Assembly (NCBI GenBank): GCA_921293015.1
Contig: OV121087.1
Coordinates: 39,852,630-39,916,629 of the forward strand
Reading direction: 5' to 3'
Source of the DNA: Phorcus lineatus
Taxonomy: Eukaryota > Mollusca > Gastropoda > Trochida > Trochidae
DNA length: 64,000 nt
The notes below the pieces were generated by a model that saw only the letters and a list, made by a program, of their open reading frames with translations, was not told the origin of the DNA and did no database searches. Position numbers and translations under genes: made by a program. Positions 25,862 through 37,412 of the stretch are shown here, one piece after another (the first letter of the stretch is position 1; the number at the start of each line of letters is the position of its first letter).

Positions 25862-26173
25862 TTTTGTGAAAAAGAAGTAGAAACAATCAATCATATATTT
25901 TGGGAATGTGAACCTATCTTTAGACTATGGAATGAAATCGAATCATGGTTATATTACTCTGTACAGTTAGAATTGGAATTTACAAATAAAACAATCATTT
26001 TGGGAATGAAAGGAAAGAACAATAATCCTGTAAATGAAGTCATTTTACTAGTCAAACAGCATATTTACAGATGTAGCATAAATGGTTTTAGACTGAAGTT
26101 AGAGTATCTTAAAAGTGAAATTATACAATATAACGATTTGTCAAGATGTTTTTTTTTATCAAACAGAAACTGA
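25862..26173 (+). pseudogene. 3' end of a LINE (non-LTR retrotransposon) ORF2, 5'-truncated
   Basis: One reading frame from 25862 to the stop at 26171-26173. It contains FCEKEVETINHIFWEC, a Cys-x-Glu...His...Cys knuckle, then WNEIESWL, a hydrophobic ...IILGMKG segment and ILLVKQHIYRC. This order (C-E-T-H-W-C knuckle, then K-x-IYR near the end) is that of the C-terminus of L1/Tx1-type reverse transcriptase ORFs. No reverse transcriptase motifs precede it, so only the tail inserted, as is usual for target-primed retrotransposition. Confidence 0.75.
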
Positions 26174-26991
26174 AAAAATGTTTTTTTAAGTACTGCTCAA
26201 CTTTGCATTTACTACTTGGAAAATAATCCAGTCATTAAGTAAATTGAATTGTACTAATATATTTGGATGTATGTAACTATATTTATATGTTGAATGTCTT
26301 TGTTTTTGTCAAATGTGTCTTTGCCGGTACCACAAAATAAGGAAAATTATTTAAAAAATGATAATGTTTTTGAAGTAAAATATATGTAGCTTATTGATAG
26401 ACTATCGTCAGACTAACAAATAATAATGTACCTTAGCTATGTATCAGCAAGGATGCCAAAAATCATAACGCCGATGAATGGCTTATTCGCCGATTATTCA
26501 TTTTTAATTCTTTCTGGTCAAATTTTCAAATCTAAAGTGAGCAGAATTTAAACTGAAGTATGGTCTTAACATGTTTTAACTTGATAGAAAATAATCATGT
26601 TTTAATAGAAGAAAATGTGTAATTAGAGAAAAAAATGAACTGTAGTCTCTTCAACCGTTACTGGGACGGATCAAATTCTCCATTGAAACAATGACTGCGC
26701 AACTGATTTTGACTGCTTCAATTTATGTTGTTGGAGAATGGAAAGAGTAGAAGTCATGAGATATTCGCCTTACTTCAACATTGGCTGTTACAGCAAATAT
26801 GGAGATTCATTTATTTGCTGTAATAAAACATCGTTCCCTGCACACGTAATATATAGTTTTATTATGTGATCTTATTTTTCCGGCAATCCGATTGGTCGAG
26901 AAGCGGTCACGTGTCAGCGGTCGTATTTAATTCGAAACCTAATAAAACAATTATGGACTGGTGAATTCGGTCAATACCTGTTTTTATAGAT

Positions 26992-27048
26992 CCGAGGAAA
27001 GCAATATTGACCTCGGACTTCGTCCTCTGTCAATATTGCTTTCCTCGG
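26992..27048. repeat. 20-base perfect inverted repeat (hairpin)
   Basis: CCGAGGAAAGCAATATTGAC at 26992-27011 is the exact reverse complement of 27029-27048, with a 17-base spacer. It could be an element end or a stand-alone foldback repeat. Confidence 0.7.
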
Positions 27049-27492
27049 GAAATTTAACTTTTGGTGGTATGTTTGGTTGAAACAATATTTATTTCAAAAT
27101 GCGAAAGGCATTGGTAAAATATATCAAAACCCCATTCAGAAACTCGAATGATAAAATTGGCGATTTTTCATTCACAACAAATCTTTTGATGCCCTGCCAA
27201 AAAGTTTGTCCCACTCGGTAAACATGCTTCGTCACCCTTTCCGAGCGAAAACCGAAAAATAAATACATTAATGAACGCATGAACTATTATGACGTAATAG
27301 TGGTAGACGAACCCGGAAGTGTGCAGTGTGCTTCTATTCGATGTCACTTTGAACATCAACACTCTTCTTCAAGGGTGTTTACATGTGTTTTGCAATGTCG
27401 CAATCACGAAGATAGAATATATAGGATATACTACGTGAAAATCTCATGAAAATATTATTGATTCAGTATCAATTAATAGGTCATTTGGTGGT

Positions 27493-27602
27493 TTGCCTTC
27501 ATTTCGCCTACACTTCAGTTCGCCTACACCTGAAACACCCCCATGTGCATCCACCCCTAACTGTGTCGTATAAAACAGTGTAGGCGAAATGAGGAAAGGC
27601 CC
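27493..27602. repeat. short MITE with CATTTCGCCTACACT ends
   Basis: CATTTCGCCTACACT near 27500 is inverted at 27577-27592 (AGTGTAGGCGAAATG). The outer GGGCCTTTCC/TTTGCC-type flanks are also partly symmetric. About 110 bases, no coding capacity. Confidence 0.6.
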
Positions 27603-28569
27603 ATGTGGTCACTGATTACTACATTCTGCAAGTTAAGATTAACATGTTATGCTACGGAGGGTGTCTCATAAGTAGTCAGCTTCACTGTTCTTTTTGTCAA
27701 ATGATTGATTTTTTTTCTTTTAAACGACTCATTAGGACTCATTTTAACATATCTGGTTAATATACTCTTGGAAAGAGTTGTCACACTGACACATTGGTAT
27801 ATACTTACTATCTGTAAATAAAGCATCACACGATAATTATCATTTCCTTTGAACCTCTTAGAATTGTATGACCTGCAGTTTAAATTATAGTCATAGAAGT
27901 ATACCAAATTTAAATTCAAAAGCATGTGGAACGCGTGATTAAGATTTTGATTGGTTTTGTAATAAAGACCACATCCATTTTAGTAATAATCAACGTGTCA
28001 AGACCTTTAAGACCATTCAGTGTTGACTGTGAATCTTTGGTATCGTGTTTCAGAAAACATGCATTGAATTGCTTCAAGTTCGTTCTTAGTTAACTATAAT
28101 AGGATAAACTTACATAATTGTGTTTGTGTGACAGTTTGGCTTTGGCAAGTGATTGGAACTCCGAAAAGGTTTGACACACTGATTGGATACTAACTTTAAA
28201 ATTGCCATATGGAAAACATAGGTTGTGTGTTTCTTTCTTATTAGTGGATATCTTATCTCCATTTCATATATGGAAAAACACAAAAAAGAATAACGAAGCG
28301 AATGTTTTACCATACATTTATCATCAAAAAGAAAACAAGAAAAAAATTGCAAATATTTCAAGGTCTAAGTGCGATCGATGACTATACATAGATTCATAAG
28401 TATAGGTATAGATAAAATCGACAAAAACAGACTCTTTTAAAATTCTTTTCAAAGAAACATAAACGCAAAACAAGAAAGAAATGTTTCTTTTAAACATGAT
28501 TTATAAAATATTTTTTTTATTATCATAATTTTTTCTTTATCATCACATTGCTAGAGAATTTTTTTCCAT
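27603..28569. other. non-coding stretch
   Basis: A+T-rich spacer, nothing supportable beyond short chance frames. The polypyrimidine block from about 28570 belongs to the 3' UTR of copy 2 (purine-rich on the minus strand). Confidence 0.4.
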
Positions 28570-28851
28570 TCATTTCTCCCCTCCGTCTTCCTAACTCACG
28601 CCTTCGCCTTGCTCATAGCCACCTGCACTCTTATCCCTCACCCCACTTTCCTTATTACCATACCCTCCCTTCTACTCGTTGGCAGCGTTCGTCCCCTTTA
28701 TTTACAACCCTCTATCCCTCTACGTCTTAGCGGTCTTCTTTTCCATCTTCCCCTTCCACATCGCCTCCCTTTCTTCCTTATCACCCCTCAACCGTCTTTC
28801 CCCCGCCTCCATCCTTCCCGCACCCGCCTCTTTCTTTCTCCCCCTCCCCCT

Positions 28852-30351
28852 CTACTTCTTGGCGGTCTTCTTCTCCATCTTCCCCTCCTTCTTCGCCGCC
28901 CTCTCTTCCTCAAAGCGTTTCAACTTCTCTTCTCTCTCCTGCAGTTTCTGCTGTGTGAACATCTTCTTCATGAACTGACGTCTCTCCCTCTCCTTCTTCG
29001 CATCATATCTCTTGTACTCTCTCTCCAGGGCTTTCTTCTGGGCCTGCTCCACGTATCTGGAAGACGTTCAATAGCTTAATGGCAATTTTATCATTTTGAA
29101 TTTTGTCCGATTAATTAGAAATTAATAATTCAACCGTTACCATTTACAAAAATAAAAGAAAAAAAGTGAAACGACTGGTATGAAAAGCGGAGAGCGAAAT
29201 AGGATGTTGTAAAGAGTAACACATACTATCAACAAAAAAGTGAAAATATAAGCTTGTACGCTCATGGTTTGTAAATCTCAGATAGAAAGTTTCTTTTAAA
29301 TTCTAATTAGGAAAGTTCAAATAAACGACCAAGGAAATGTTTTTATAAGTCGCATATTGATAGTATAGATCCAGCTAATGTTTTTTTCTTATAAAATTCA
29401 AATTAAGAAAATAGATCCAGATTTGATATATTACATATTCAGAGCATAGATCTAGGTTATGATTTTATATATTACATATTCAGAGCATAGATCTGGGTTA
29501 TGATTTTATAAATTACATATTCAAAGTATAGATTCAGGTTATGATTTTATAAATACATATTCAGAGTATAGATCCAGGTCATGATTTCATAAACGACATA
29601 TCTAAAACAACGCTCAAGGTAAAGGTTCCTTTCAAATGAAAACGTGTTTTGAATTATGTTATTATTCAACTGCAATATTGTTGAATGGCCATTATGTAAA
29701 GATAAGAAAAAGAGATGTATTCAACCTAAACCTTATTTAAATGTTTTGTTGATTTGTGTGTATACATTATCTTAAACAATAAATAAACGCTCACAGAGAG
29801 CCCAATTAATGAATACATTTGCTTTACAAATACTGAAAATCTGAAGTCTTCGTAATGTGGAGGCTATTTTTAAGACGAACTTTTGAAAATACTGGTAATA
29901 TTTCTACCTATTAACAATTTAGTGTTTAAAATATGAATAGTTTACAAAACAATTTAACAATTTATTTAACTCACCTATCATATTTGTAAACATCGGCCAT
30001 AATCTGTCTCTCTTCCGCCGAGTACTGATTTAGACCTAGAGCAGCAAGACGACTTTGTCCTACCCCTGTATTGTACACCTCCAACAAGCGCCGGGGTGGT
30101 TTCCGTTTCGGGGTGACGCCGTCCACCACAGGGACCGAGAAGCACACACCCCCACGGGCGGAGTTTTCCGGAACGATTCCTTCTTGGCGTAACTGTCTCA
30201 GAATCTCATCCCCCGTCAGAGTAGGGCGTGGTTGTGGACTCAAACTCAGACAAGGCTGGTGTGGTTTGGGTGGTTTAGGCGCCTTAGGTGCCTTTGAAAA
30301 CTTTCTCGTAAAGAACTCAAGCTTAGCTTGCCAAAAATCGAAACAACCCAT
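28852..30351 (-). CDS. STMND1-like small helical protein, copy 2 (2 exons, 193 aa)
   Basis: Exon 1 is 30351-29975 (donor GTGAGT), exon 2 is 29056-28852 (acceptor ..CCAG, stop TAG). The joined frame gives 193 aa. It matches copy 1 with about a dozen substitutions (for example FSKAPK for FTKGPK, QPCL for QPSL, YKYD for YRYD) and one extra residue in the C-terminal basic tail. It has the same MGC start, Pro/Lys-rich segment, DEILRQLRQEGI/KRKPPRRL core and charged C-terminal helix. Exons are nearly identical even at silent sites, while the introns do not align. The gene faces copy 1 (convergent). Function is inferred as for copy 1: possibly membrane-anchored and microtubule-related. Confidence 0.85.
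29430..29600. repeat. ~41-base tandem repeat in intron of copy 2
   Basis: About four imperfect units built on AGAGCATAGATCTAGGTTAT followed by GATTTTATAAATTACATATTC. It lies inside the intron of the minus-strand STMND1-like gene and is absent from the intron of copy 1. Confidence 0.75.
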
Positions 30352-30407
30352 GATGTAGAATAAAGAGCACACGCATACGACTGATGCTGATTTTGTCTCT
30401 GGGACAA

Positions 30408-30440
30408 TGACGTGACGTCACAGATGAAGACGTCATAATC
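30408..30440 (-). promoter_or_regulatory. paired CRE-like motifs upstream of the second STMND1-like gene
   Basis: TGACGTCA at 30413-30420 and ATGACGTC (minus-strand reading) at 30429-30436 lie 60-85 bases before the ATG at 30351. They match the copy 1 pair in order, spacing and flanks, so the proximal promoter was duplicated with the gene and kept. Confidence 0.6.
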
Positions 30441-30579
30441 AATTTGCTGTTCCGTGTGTAACTCTTCTAAAGGATATAAATTGGCGCCAAAGACTATTAG
30501 GAAAAAATTGTGAAAATATATTTTTCTGCATTTTTCTCTTAAAGCTCTATGTGAAAGAACCCGAAGGCCGGTTAACATA

Positions 30580-31023
30580 AACGTGCTTGGTAGGATTTCA
30601 AAAGATATTCCCTAACCGAATTTACCAGATCAAATCGTTTTAATTGTTGCCAAATTTGATTAACTTAGCTTCCTTCCGGTTCATTTGGGGTAATTTCAGT
30701 ATAATTGTTCCTGCTGAGAAGTTCTAGGGGTGATTATATAGAGAATGGGAACATTCAGCACTTGTGCTTTCTTCAATATCATGCCAATCGAGACAGCAGA
30801 ATTAATTGTTATGCGAGTAAGTGAATATCATATATAACAATTTTATACAGAAAGCAATTTACTACTCACTTTCAGATAGAGAAAATAACAGTATAAACAG
30901 TACATAAAATAATATGTAGAAAAGACAATAAACACACAACAGCTTAAATTATATGTCCAATCTAATCAAACATATAATGCATGAGTTTTATTCGTTCAAT
31001 CGGTATAGGTTCAAAGCAAGTTT
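30580..31023. other. non-coding stretch
   Basis: Nothing supportable between the copy 2 promoter and the first 9-bp-duplication MITE. Confidence 0.4.
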
Positions 31024-31032
31024 ATCTTATAC

Positions 31033-31105
31033 CATCCTGCTACATCAGCGTATTTGTCTCCGTCCACCTCCTAGGCGGAGACAAATACTCTAAAGTGGCA
31101 GGATG
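31033..31105. mobile_element. MITE with 9-bp target duplication (Mutator-like), copy A
   Basis: 73-bp hairpin, CATCCTGCTACATCAGCG... to ...GTGGCAGGATG. It is flanked by ATCTTATAC (31024-31032) and ATATTATAC (31106-31114), an 8/9 direct repeat. Copy B at 31396 has the same ends and its own exact 9-bp duplication. Nine-base duplications with long inverted ends point to the Mutator superfamily. Confidence 0.75.
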
Positions 31106-31395
31106 ATATTATACTGAATAAAATTACATATCAAATAAGCGCACTTGTACTGCTGAGGTTAGTGTCTACGGGCCAGGTACGTTCGTACAAGCTACGTTGC
31201 TCTATATTGCCTGATAATCCAACCACAAATACTTTCCGAGGGACCACGAAGGGGTCAACTAATGATCATTCACAAATTTGAACACCTGAGAATAGAACTG
31301 AAGTAACAAAAAGAAATATTGGACACCGAAAGTCGGCAAATGAGAAGTCATTCACGAATAAACTTTGATTTGCAGTTCTATTAGACAGAATGGTT

Positions 31396-31672
31396 CATCC
31401 TGCTACATCAGCGTATTTGTCTCCGCCTAGCTCCATCATATACCCAGATAGCCTTCGCCTAAAACGCTCGTATCGCTATATATAGCAAGCCAATGAAATG
31501 ACTGGCATTCAGCAATAGCGGCACAACCCGGATGATAATTCAAACAAATGTCAATGTAGGCTATAAATAGCCATGATTAACCAGCCGTAAGCAATACGAG
31601 CGTTTTAGGCCAAAGGATATCAGGGTATATGATTGAGCTGGGCGGAGACAAATACGCTGATGTAGCAGTATG
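31396..31672. mobile_element. MITE with 9-bp target duplication (Mutator-like), copy B
   Basis: 277-bp element with inverted ends of about 80 bases (CATCCTGCTACATCAGCG... mirrored by ...GCTGATGTAGCAGTATG, and inside that CCTAAAACGCTCGTAT mirrored by ATACGAGCGTTTTAGG). It is flanked on both sides by AGAATGGTT (31387-31395 and 31673-31681), an exact 9-bp duplication. No open frame of note. Confidence 0.85.
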
Positions 31673-31679
31673 AGAATGG

Positions 31680-32198
31680 TTGTGCTTACATGTACATGAA
31701 TATACACTAGGAAGAAAGTATTGCAACACCAACTCTACCTTGATTTCTGTCAATGTTCTGCAAAGCATATTGACTAATACGGGTCCCGTTCAGTCGATGG
31801 GTGACGTTCTGTATCCATCATTTGAGTTCATGAACGTTCTTTCTCGTTTCTGTGTCTCCGGTGTTCGGGCGAAGCCGCTCAATGTCGACACCCACTTCTC
31901 ATTGTCGAACATCGTCGTTACGATGATGAAAAACTTCGGCTGTGAAATTCGTCTGTTTAATAAGGTTTACTATTTTGAAATGATATACTGGGTAATTATT
32001 GAAGATTTTGTTGATTTCCATATCTTTAGACTTGGCATACCCTCTTCCAGAAAGTACATGAATCCATTTCGATCAATTATCATCATTCACATCACGGCAG
32101 TAATTACAAAATCAGGCGTTAAAAAACGCCATATAGTACTTAAATGTCAAACCTTCTATGATGTGTTCTGTTATCGAAGAACTAATGTCAGTTGCTAA
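31680..32198 (+). other. unassigned 172-codon open frame, probably not a gene
   Basis: Open from 31680 to 32198, unusually long for this composition. The 5' part (31770-31930) is more G+C-rich than its surroundings, which could mean remnant coding sequence on either strand. I recognise no domain, no splice framing and no plausible promoter. The sequence CACTAGGAAGAAAGTATTGC at about 31707 resembles a transposon terminal repeat, so a degraded DNA transposon is one possibility. Confidence 0.15.
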
Positions 32199-34110
32199 TA
32201 TAAATTTTAATGTTAATCGGTTTAGTGTACCTCGTGACTGTTGTATGAAAGAAGAGTCAGATTTTGGTAAAAAAAAACGATTAATGCACAGCGGATGCAT
32301 AACTTGCGCAAAATATCAAACCTTAATTTGATTCTGATTCATTCCAAAGCAGAGTTAACAACAGATTTGGGTTGGAATTATTATATAGGTAATAGTACAA
32401 GTATATATGTCAGCTGGTTGTTGATTTCGGCTCCTATACATTTAAACGGCAGTAATGTTTCTCGATTCTAACCTGTATATGTCATGTTCGAACAGCTTTT
32501 AATGAGATTGTATACCAATAAGATTGATATCTTGCCAAAATTCTAGAATACTAAGCAGAGGTGGTATCAAGATAAATATAATTATTTACAGCTGTCCGTA
32601 AGATAAATTAAGTATCCCACAACACAAAAGTTATCACCTTGTTTAGATCGAGTATCTTTACATTTGAGCATAATTTACAGAGATTAAATTGTTTTCTGGC
32701 ACAATTCTACAACAACAAAAATCCATAAGAATGATTGAAACAATAGATTTTTATTTACTTCCCGCAAGCAGATCATTAGGCGGTTGACTCATTTACCTAT
32801 TGTCTTTGGTAAATTATATGTGAAGGATATCTGTAGCCAAACGGAATTAATTTTCTATCGTTACATGATAATGTGCATTTAGCAAGCTTCGATCGTCTTC
32901 AAAGCCTCATCTAATACAATAAGCTATTACGTTAGACCTTCTCTTAAACAAATTGTAATATACTTGTTATGTAAATACCTTTTATTTTAACTGCTAAAAG
33001 ACATATTTTCTCTCTCATTCAAGAAACATTTTCTCATAAAACATCAATCCTGCCATTCATAAGCTCGATATGACATTTTACGTTGAACTATCAGTGTCGA
33101 ACAATAAGATCTAATTGATAGAGTGCACCAAGATGAAAAAATATTGTAATTTTGAAAATAATAAATGTTAGGTTTATGAACGTTACTTTCTCTCATTTTG
33201 TGTAAGAATTAATGACAGACCTACCTCTGTAGGGAGAGAATGTAAACGTTATGGAATTATCGTTTTTGATTTTTAAATTATCACAAAATATGGTTTGATA
33301 AGAGGTAGATTTTTGCTGTATAATTCCTTTTCCGATTCCCCCCCCCCCCCTAATGTTTTAGTTTTCTGAAAAATATCTGTTGATAAGAATTAATTCGTAA
33401 CTTGAATAGAAATATTACACCAATATTAAACGCCTTTTACTTTAAATATTGTGGTAGCAAGTCCTACTCTGGACAGCAACTAGTGCCAGTTTGAGAGCAT
33501 AGGTTGTCAGTCAAATGGTCGGCTTGCGGGAATCAAACGAAGCGAAAGGTTTTGGATTGAAAGACAAAATGCACGTCCAAATCGTGCACACCATATCGCC
33601 GTGAAATGTACAAGGCAAAGTTTTACGGGTAGCTCGTGCAGTCACCGACGTTTTTATGAAGAAGGCATGTCAAAATTTTATCAAGAATGGGATAGAAATA
33701 AAACACATATAATGAACTTTAAAGTTTTGACAATACCTAACAAAAGCTTATTATCTAAAATGAGACTTGAAAGAAATGACATCGCATACAGTTTTTAGAT
33801 TGTTAATGAATAACTCCCTCAATCAATTGTTAATATTCGAAATATGGCATGTATTGTTTGCCATAAATGTTTGTCTGTGTATGAGGTTTTTTAACAAACT
33901 ACCGAAATACAAGTAGACGGTTTTATATTCAATTTTCAAATCGCGCGCTCGATTTTGTCAAATGGTTGACGATATACTTTCGGTTTCTCTTTCGTGGAAA
34001 TCCCGTTAAGGAGCAGGATTTCCCATAATTCAAAAGTCTTCTGTTTTCTCTGCAACTTTTGCTTACTGGTACATCTAATCAGGCAAACAAGGCTCAACAG
34101 AATTGACGAA
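32199..34110. other. non-coding stretch including a poly-C run
   Basis: No supportable gene. A C homopolymer of about 11 lies at 33339-33350. The segment from about 33900 may hold the promoter and leader of the BTB gene. Confidence 0.4.
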
Positions 34111-34742
34111 ATGTCGAAAGACCTGTTTGACCAACCATCCCACCTCTCTGACGCAATATTGATCGTTCAAGGGAAGCGACTCCATGTTAGCAAGACTGTG
34201 CTTTCTTTAGCCTCGCCAGTCTTCGACCGAATGTTCCATGGCGACTTCAAGGAAGGTTCAACCAGCAAAATACCCCTTCCTGGTAAGAAGTACGATGCAG
34301 TTGTGGAGTTTCTGTCCTGCATTTACCCCACTTCAGGTACAACTGTCACTCGGGAGAATATGGACATTGTCTTGCCTCTTGCTGACGAGTACCAAGTGTC
34401 CAGTATTAAAGAGGCTTGTGACACGCTAATAGAAAACCAACAACACCTGAGCTTGTTCATTTCATGCTGGTTGCTGGAAAATATGGACTTCCTAAGTCCT
34501 CGTCGAAATGTTGTGACGTGGCATCCAAAAAAAAGTACAGCGATCTGAACACGGTGAAAGACTTTGAAAGGGTTGACCTAGAGTTGAAGTTTATGGTTGC
34601 GTCCAGCCGTATACAAAGCTATGAGGTCGGTTTAGAAAGACTGGAGTGGCTTCTTTATCAATACGGATATTCGTCTTGTTCAGTTCCGTCAAAGAAAATT
34701 GTCAATGATATAAGGACAAAACTGAACAGTTTCTATAATTAG
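34111..34742 (+). pseudogene. BTB/POZ-domain protein, intronless, frameshifted
   Basis: The ATG at 34111 starts MSKDLFDQ. A BTB fold follows at residues 11 to about 110: LSDAILIV, GKRLHVSKTVLSLASPVF and LPGKKYDAVVEFLSCIYP, the usual order of the protein-interaction BTB domain of Cul3 adaptors and BATH-type proteins. At about 34455-34463 the frame breaks. The first frame runs on to a stop at 34546-34548, while the family-like continuation (MLVAGKYGLP...) is in the next frame from 34464 to the stop at 34740-34742. One indel, real or a sequencing error, explains this. There is no intron; AATAAA occurs at 34781-34786. It could be a retrocopy. The longer upstream frame from 33994 lacks support. 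Confidence 0.75.
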
Positions 34743-35743
34743 GAGATAACGGGTGAAAAATGCACGACATACAACCCCAAAATAAAAAACAGAAGGGATT
34801 TATCTCCATTCTAACATGACTAATTAGAAATATAAAGAGGAACTAATTTGCCTTGCGCAACAACAATGTGATTAGGTCGAACCAGTACAGACCGGCTCCA
34901 CTTGCTTTCGAAACTACGGTACAGTTCATTTTCAAAGAACACACGTATGCTTCAATAATAATAAAAAATATCAAAACATAAACCAACAGGTTTAAATAAA
35001 ACCCTTAAGTATTTATATCATTGAGGATAAAATCAACTAAAGAGAGATTTTTTTTTATCCCGTCAGAGTTTTTCACGTAAATACATAGGACACCTATCAC
35101 CCCTACAATACCGACAAGGACTGACCAAATCAAGGGACGTTACTCTAGAGTTGTAGTTGTTTACTGCTAGCGCTAACTTCACGCAAGATGTGAACTGATT
35201 GAATAAACGATCAAGAAAGCTTTATAGTTCAGTGTTTGTCATGGTTGAATACACTGTCTGGAAATGTGGTCACTTATGAATGAGAGGGGGGAAAGGGAAG
35301 GAAAGTTGAAGAATAACGCACGTCCCATCTGTTCACTTGACGAATCGCTATTACCGCACGTTACGGTAAGAAGCGAGCTCGGTTTGAAATTTCACATCAT
35401 AAACATGGTAGATGTATGGAAGGGGATGTGTGCCAAAAATGAAATCCTGTAAACTCGTAATTCGCAAGTTGTAACATGTCGTTCTCAACCATGCAATTCT
35501 CGAAAAGACAAGTCCAAGTATGCAAACCTAACATTTCAATCCTGTAAAACTCAACTTTCTGTTCTCAACTTTACAAAGTTCAAATGTAATTCTAGAAATG
35601 TCAAAGTCGAAACTCATTTTTGTATTTCAAATAAGAGGGGTATACACATTTAGCAATGCTACAAATTACGTTTTACAATTGATGAATGAAAAATGAAGTG
35701 TTGTAAAATCAGCCTTTGGAAACAGACTTTTGCATCTGGAGTT

Positions 35744-35965
35744 TTACATGATTTGCATGGTTATGATTGCAATGTTCCGAAATACATCTGTACACGATTT
35801 CGCATTGACCATATTTGGAAGTTTAACGAAGACTGCCGATGATTTCCGAAGATGATCGGTATTTGACAACAACGAGACCTCCCTGATCCAAGCTCCATGC
35901 AACGCTATGCAAGCTTTCCGTATAGCGTTGAGTTGAGTCCACCGCAATGCGCGGAGCTTGGGCAT
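35744..35965 (-). other. 73-codon open frame in left arm of the foldback element
   Basis: It begins MPKLRALRWTQLNAIRK and has a counterpart at 37170-37412 (+) that differs at a handful of residues. No known domain. Both being open may simply follow from the near-identity of the arms, so protein coding is not established. Confidence 0.2.
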
Positions 35966-37169
35966 GCGACCTTCAACTTTTGTGAAAGTTCTTAGTAACT
36001 CGCGTACGGTGTTTTCGGACCCCTAAGGCAAATAGCAAGAAATTGTAATAGAACGAATATCATTTGCAATTAATTGCTGAAATTAGGGGTTTGCTAGCTC
36101 ACCCCTAAGTTATACGTATGGAAATGTATAATCTAATATTTCAAATAATTGTTAGAATTTTTACATTTTGATGATAACAAAGGTATTTTGATTTAAATTG
36201 TTGATGATATCTGAATTTGCAAGAGCTTTTCGACTTTAAAATGGGCAAAATAGACTATGTATCGAACAATGACCCGATGTTCTCTGGCGGCCTGCCAGAC
36301 CGGGCAAAAATTTATAGACCGTTCGCTTATAAGACGACCTAGTCTGTAGGCCAGACCCTGAAATAAGTAAGAAGCCTAAGCAAGTCTATGAAAGACTCAA
36401 GAGCTTAATTTGAAATTTAAAATGAAGAAATTTCAGTCTCCTTTTCATTTCATTTAATATTTTTTTTAAATTTTCATTAACTGATACATTTTCATTTCAG
36501 AGTCTAATTGTTAGACTAAAGACGACCCTATAATAACTGTTGATCGGGCGGAGAGTTAAAAATAACATGTCACATGATATGCCAGTCATGTGATTTTGAC
36601 ATGTTCTTCAATCAAATTTGTTCTAACTGTTTAAAAAACGTCTGGTTTAGAACGTTCATAGCTTTAAAACACGACTTTAAACGGTATTAAATAAATGTTT
36701 CTTTAAACGGAATAATATTTATTGGTTAAACGACCGAATGAAAGACTAACAAAAGAAAAAAATATTCTTTTCAATGATTTTGGAACTTTCCCCTTACTTT
36801 ACGTTGCGTAGTTATTTTTCTAACTATTAATTTGAAAGAATTACATGCCCGTGTTTTAAGCGTAACGTGGGTGTACAATATATATATTTTTTCTCTACCG
36901 CTATTTGTCTTTGCGAGACAAGTATGCCGTTGTTTCATTATTCTAAATCCAGTCTCGTAATTTGGTGAGTTTTTTAAATCCTACGTACTTAATATTTAAA
37001 TTTTTTTTAAATGAATCATCTCGATGCAGTAAGTTGTGCAGAGATTTAGTGTCCAGTAAAGTCTAACCCAGAATTAAAGTTCATAATATTCTTTCGTGAG
37101 ATAAACCTCGTGTAACCCTTACGAAAACAGTAGAAAAAAATTATCTAGATCAATAATTGACTAAGAACA

Positions 37170-37412
37170 TTGACAAAAGGTGAAGGTCGCATGCCCAAGC
37201 TCCGCGCATTGTGGCGGACTCAGCTCAATACTATACGGAAAGCTTGCATAGCGTTGCATGGAGCTTGGATCAGGGAGGTCTCGTTGTTGTCAAATACCGA
37301 TCATCTTCGGAAATCATCGGCAGTCTTCGTTAAACTTCCAAATATGGTCAATGCGAAATCGTGTACAGATGTATTTCGGAACATTGCAATCATAACCATG
37401 CAACTCATGTAA
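37170..37412 (+). other. 80-codon open frame in right arm of the foldback element
   Basis: Right-arm counterpart of the frame at 35744-35965, with a seven-residue N-terminal extension (MTKGEGR). Substitutions between the arms include both silent and amino-acid-changing ones, so there is no clear sign of purifying selection. Confidence 0.2.

Noticed and set aside
28609-29079. 156-codon open frame on the plus strand (Leu/Pro/Ser-rich)
   Set aside because: It is antisense to exon 2 and the purine-rich 3' UTR of the minus-strand STMND1-like gene; its composition simply reflects that strand.
31680-32198. 172-codon frame as a protein-coding gene
   Set aside because: No recognised domain, no splice or promoter context; listed only as an unassigned frame with low confidence.
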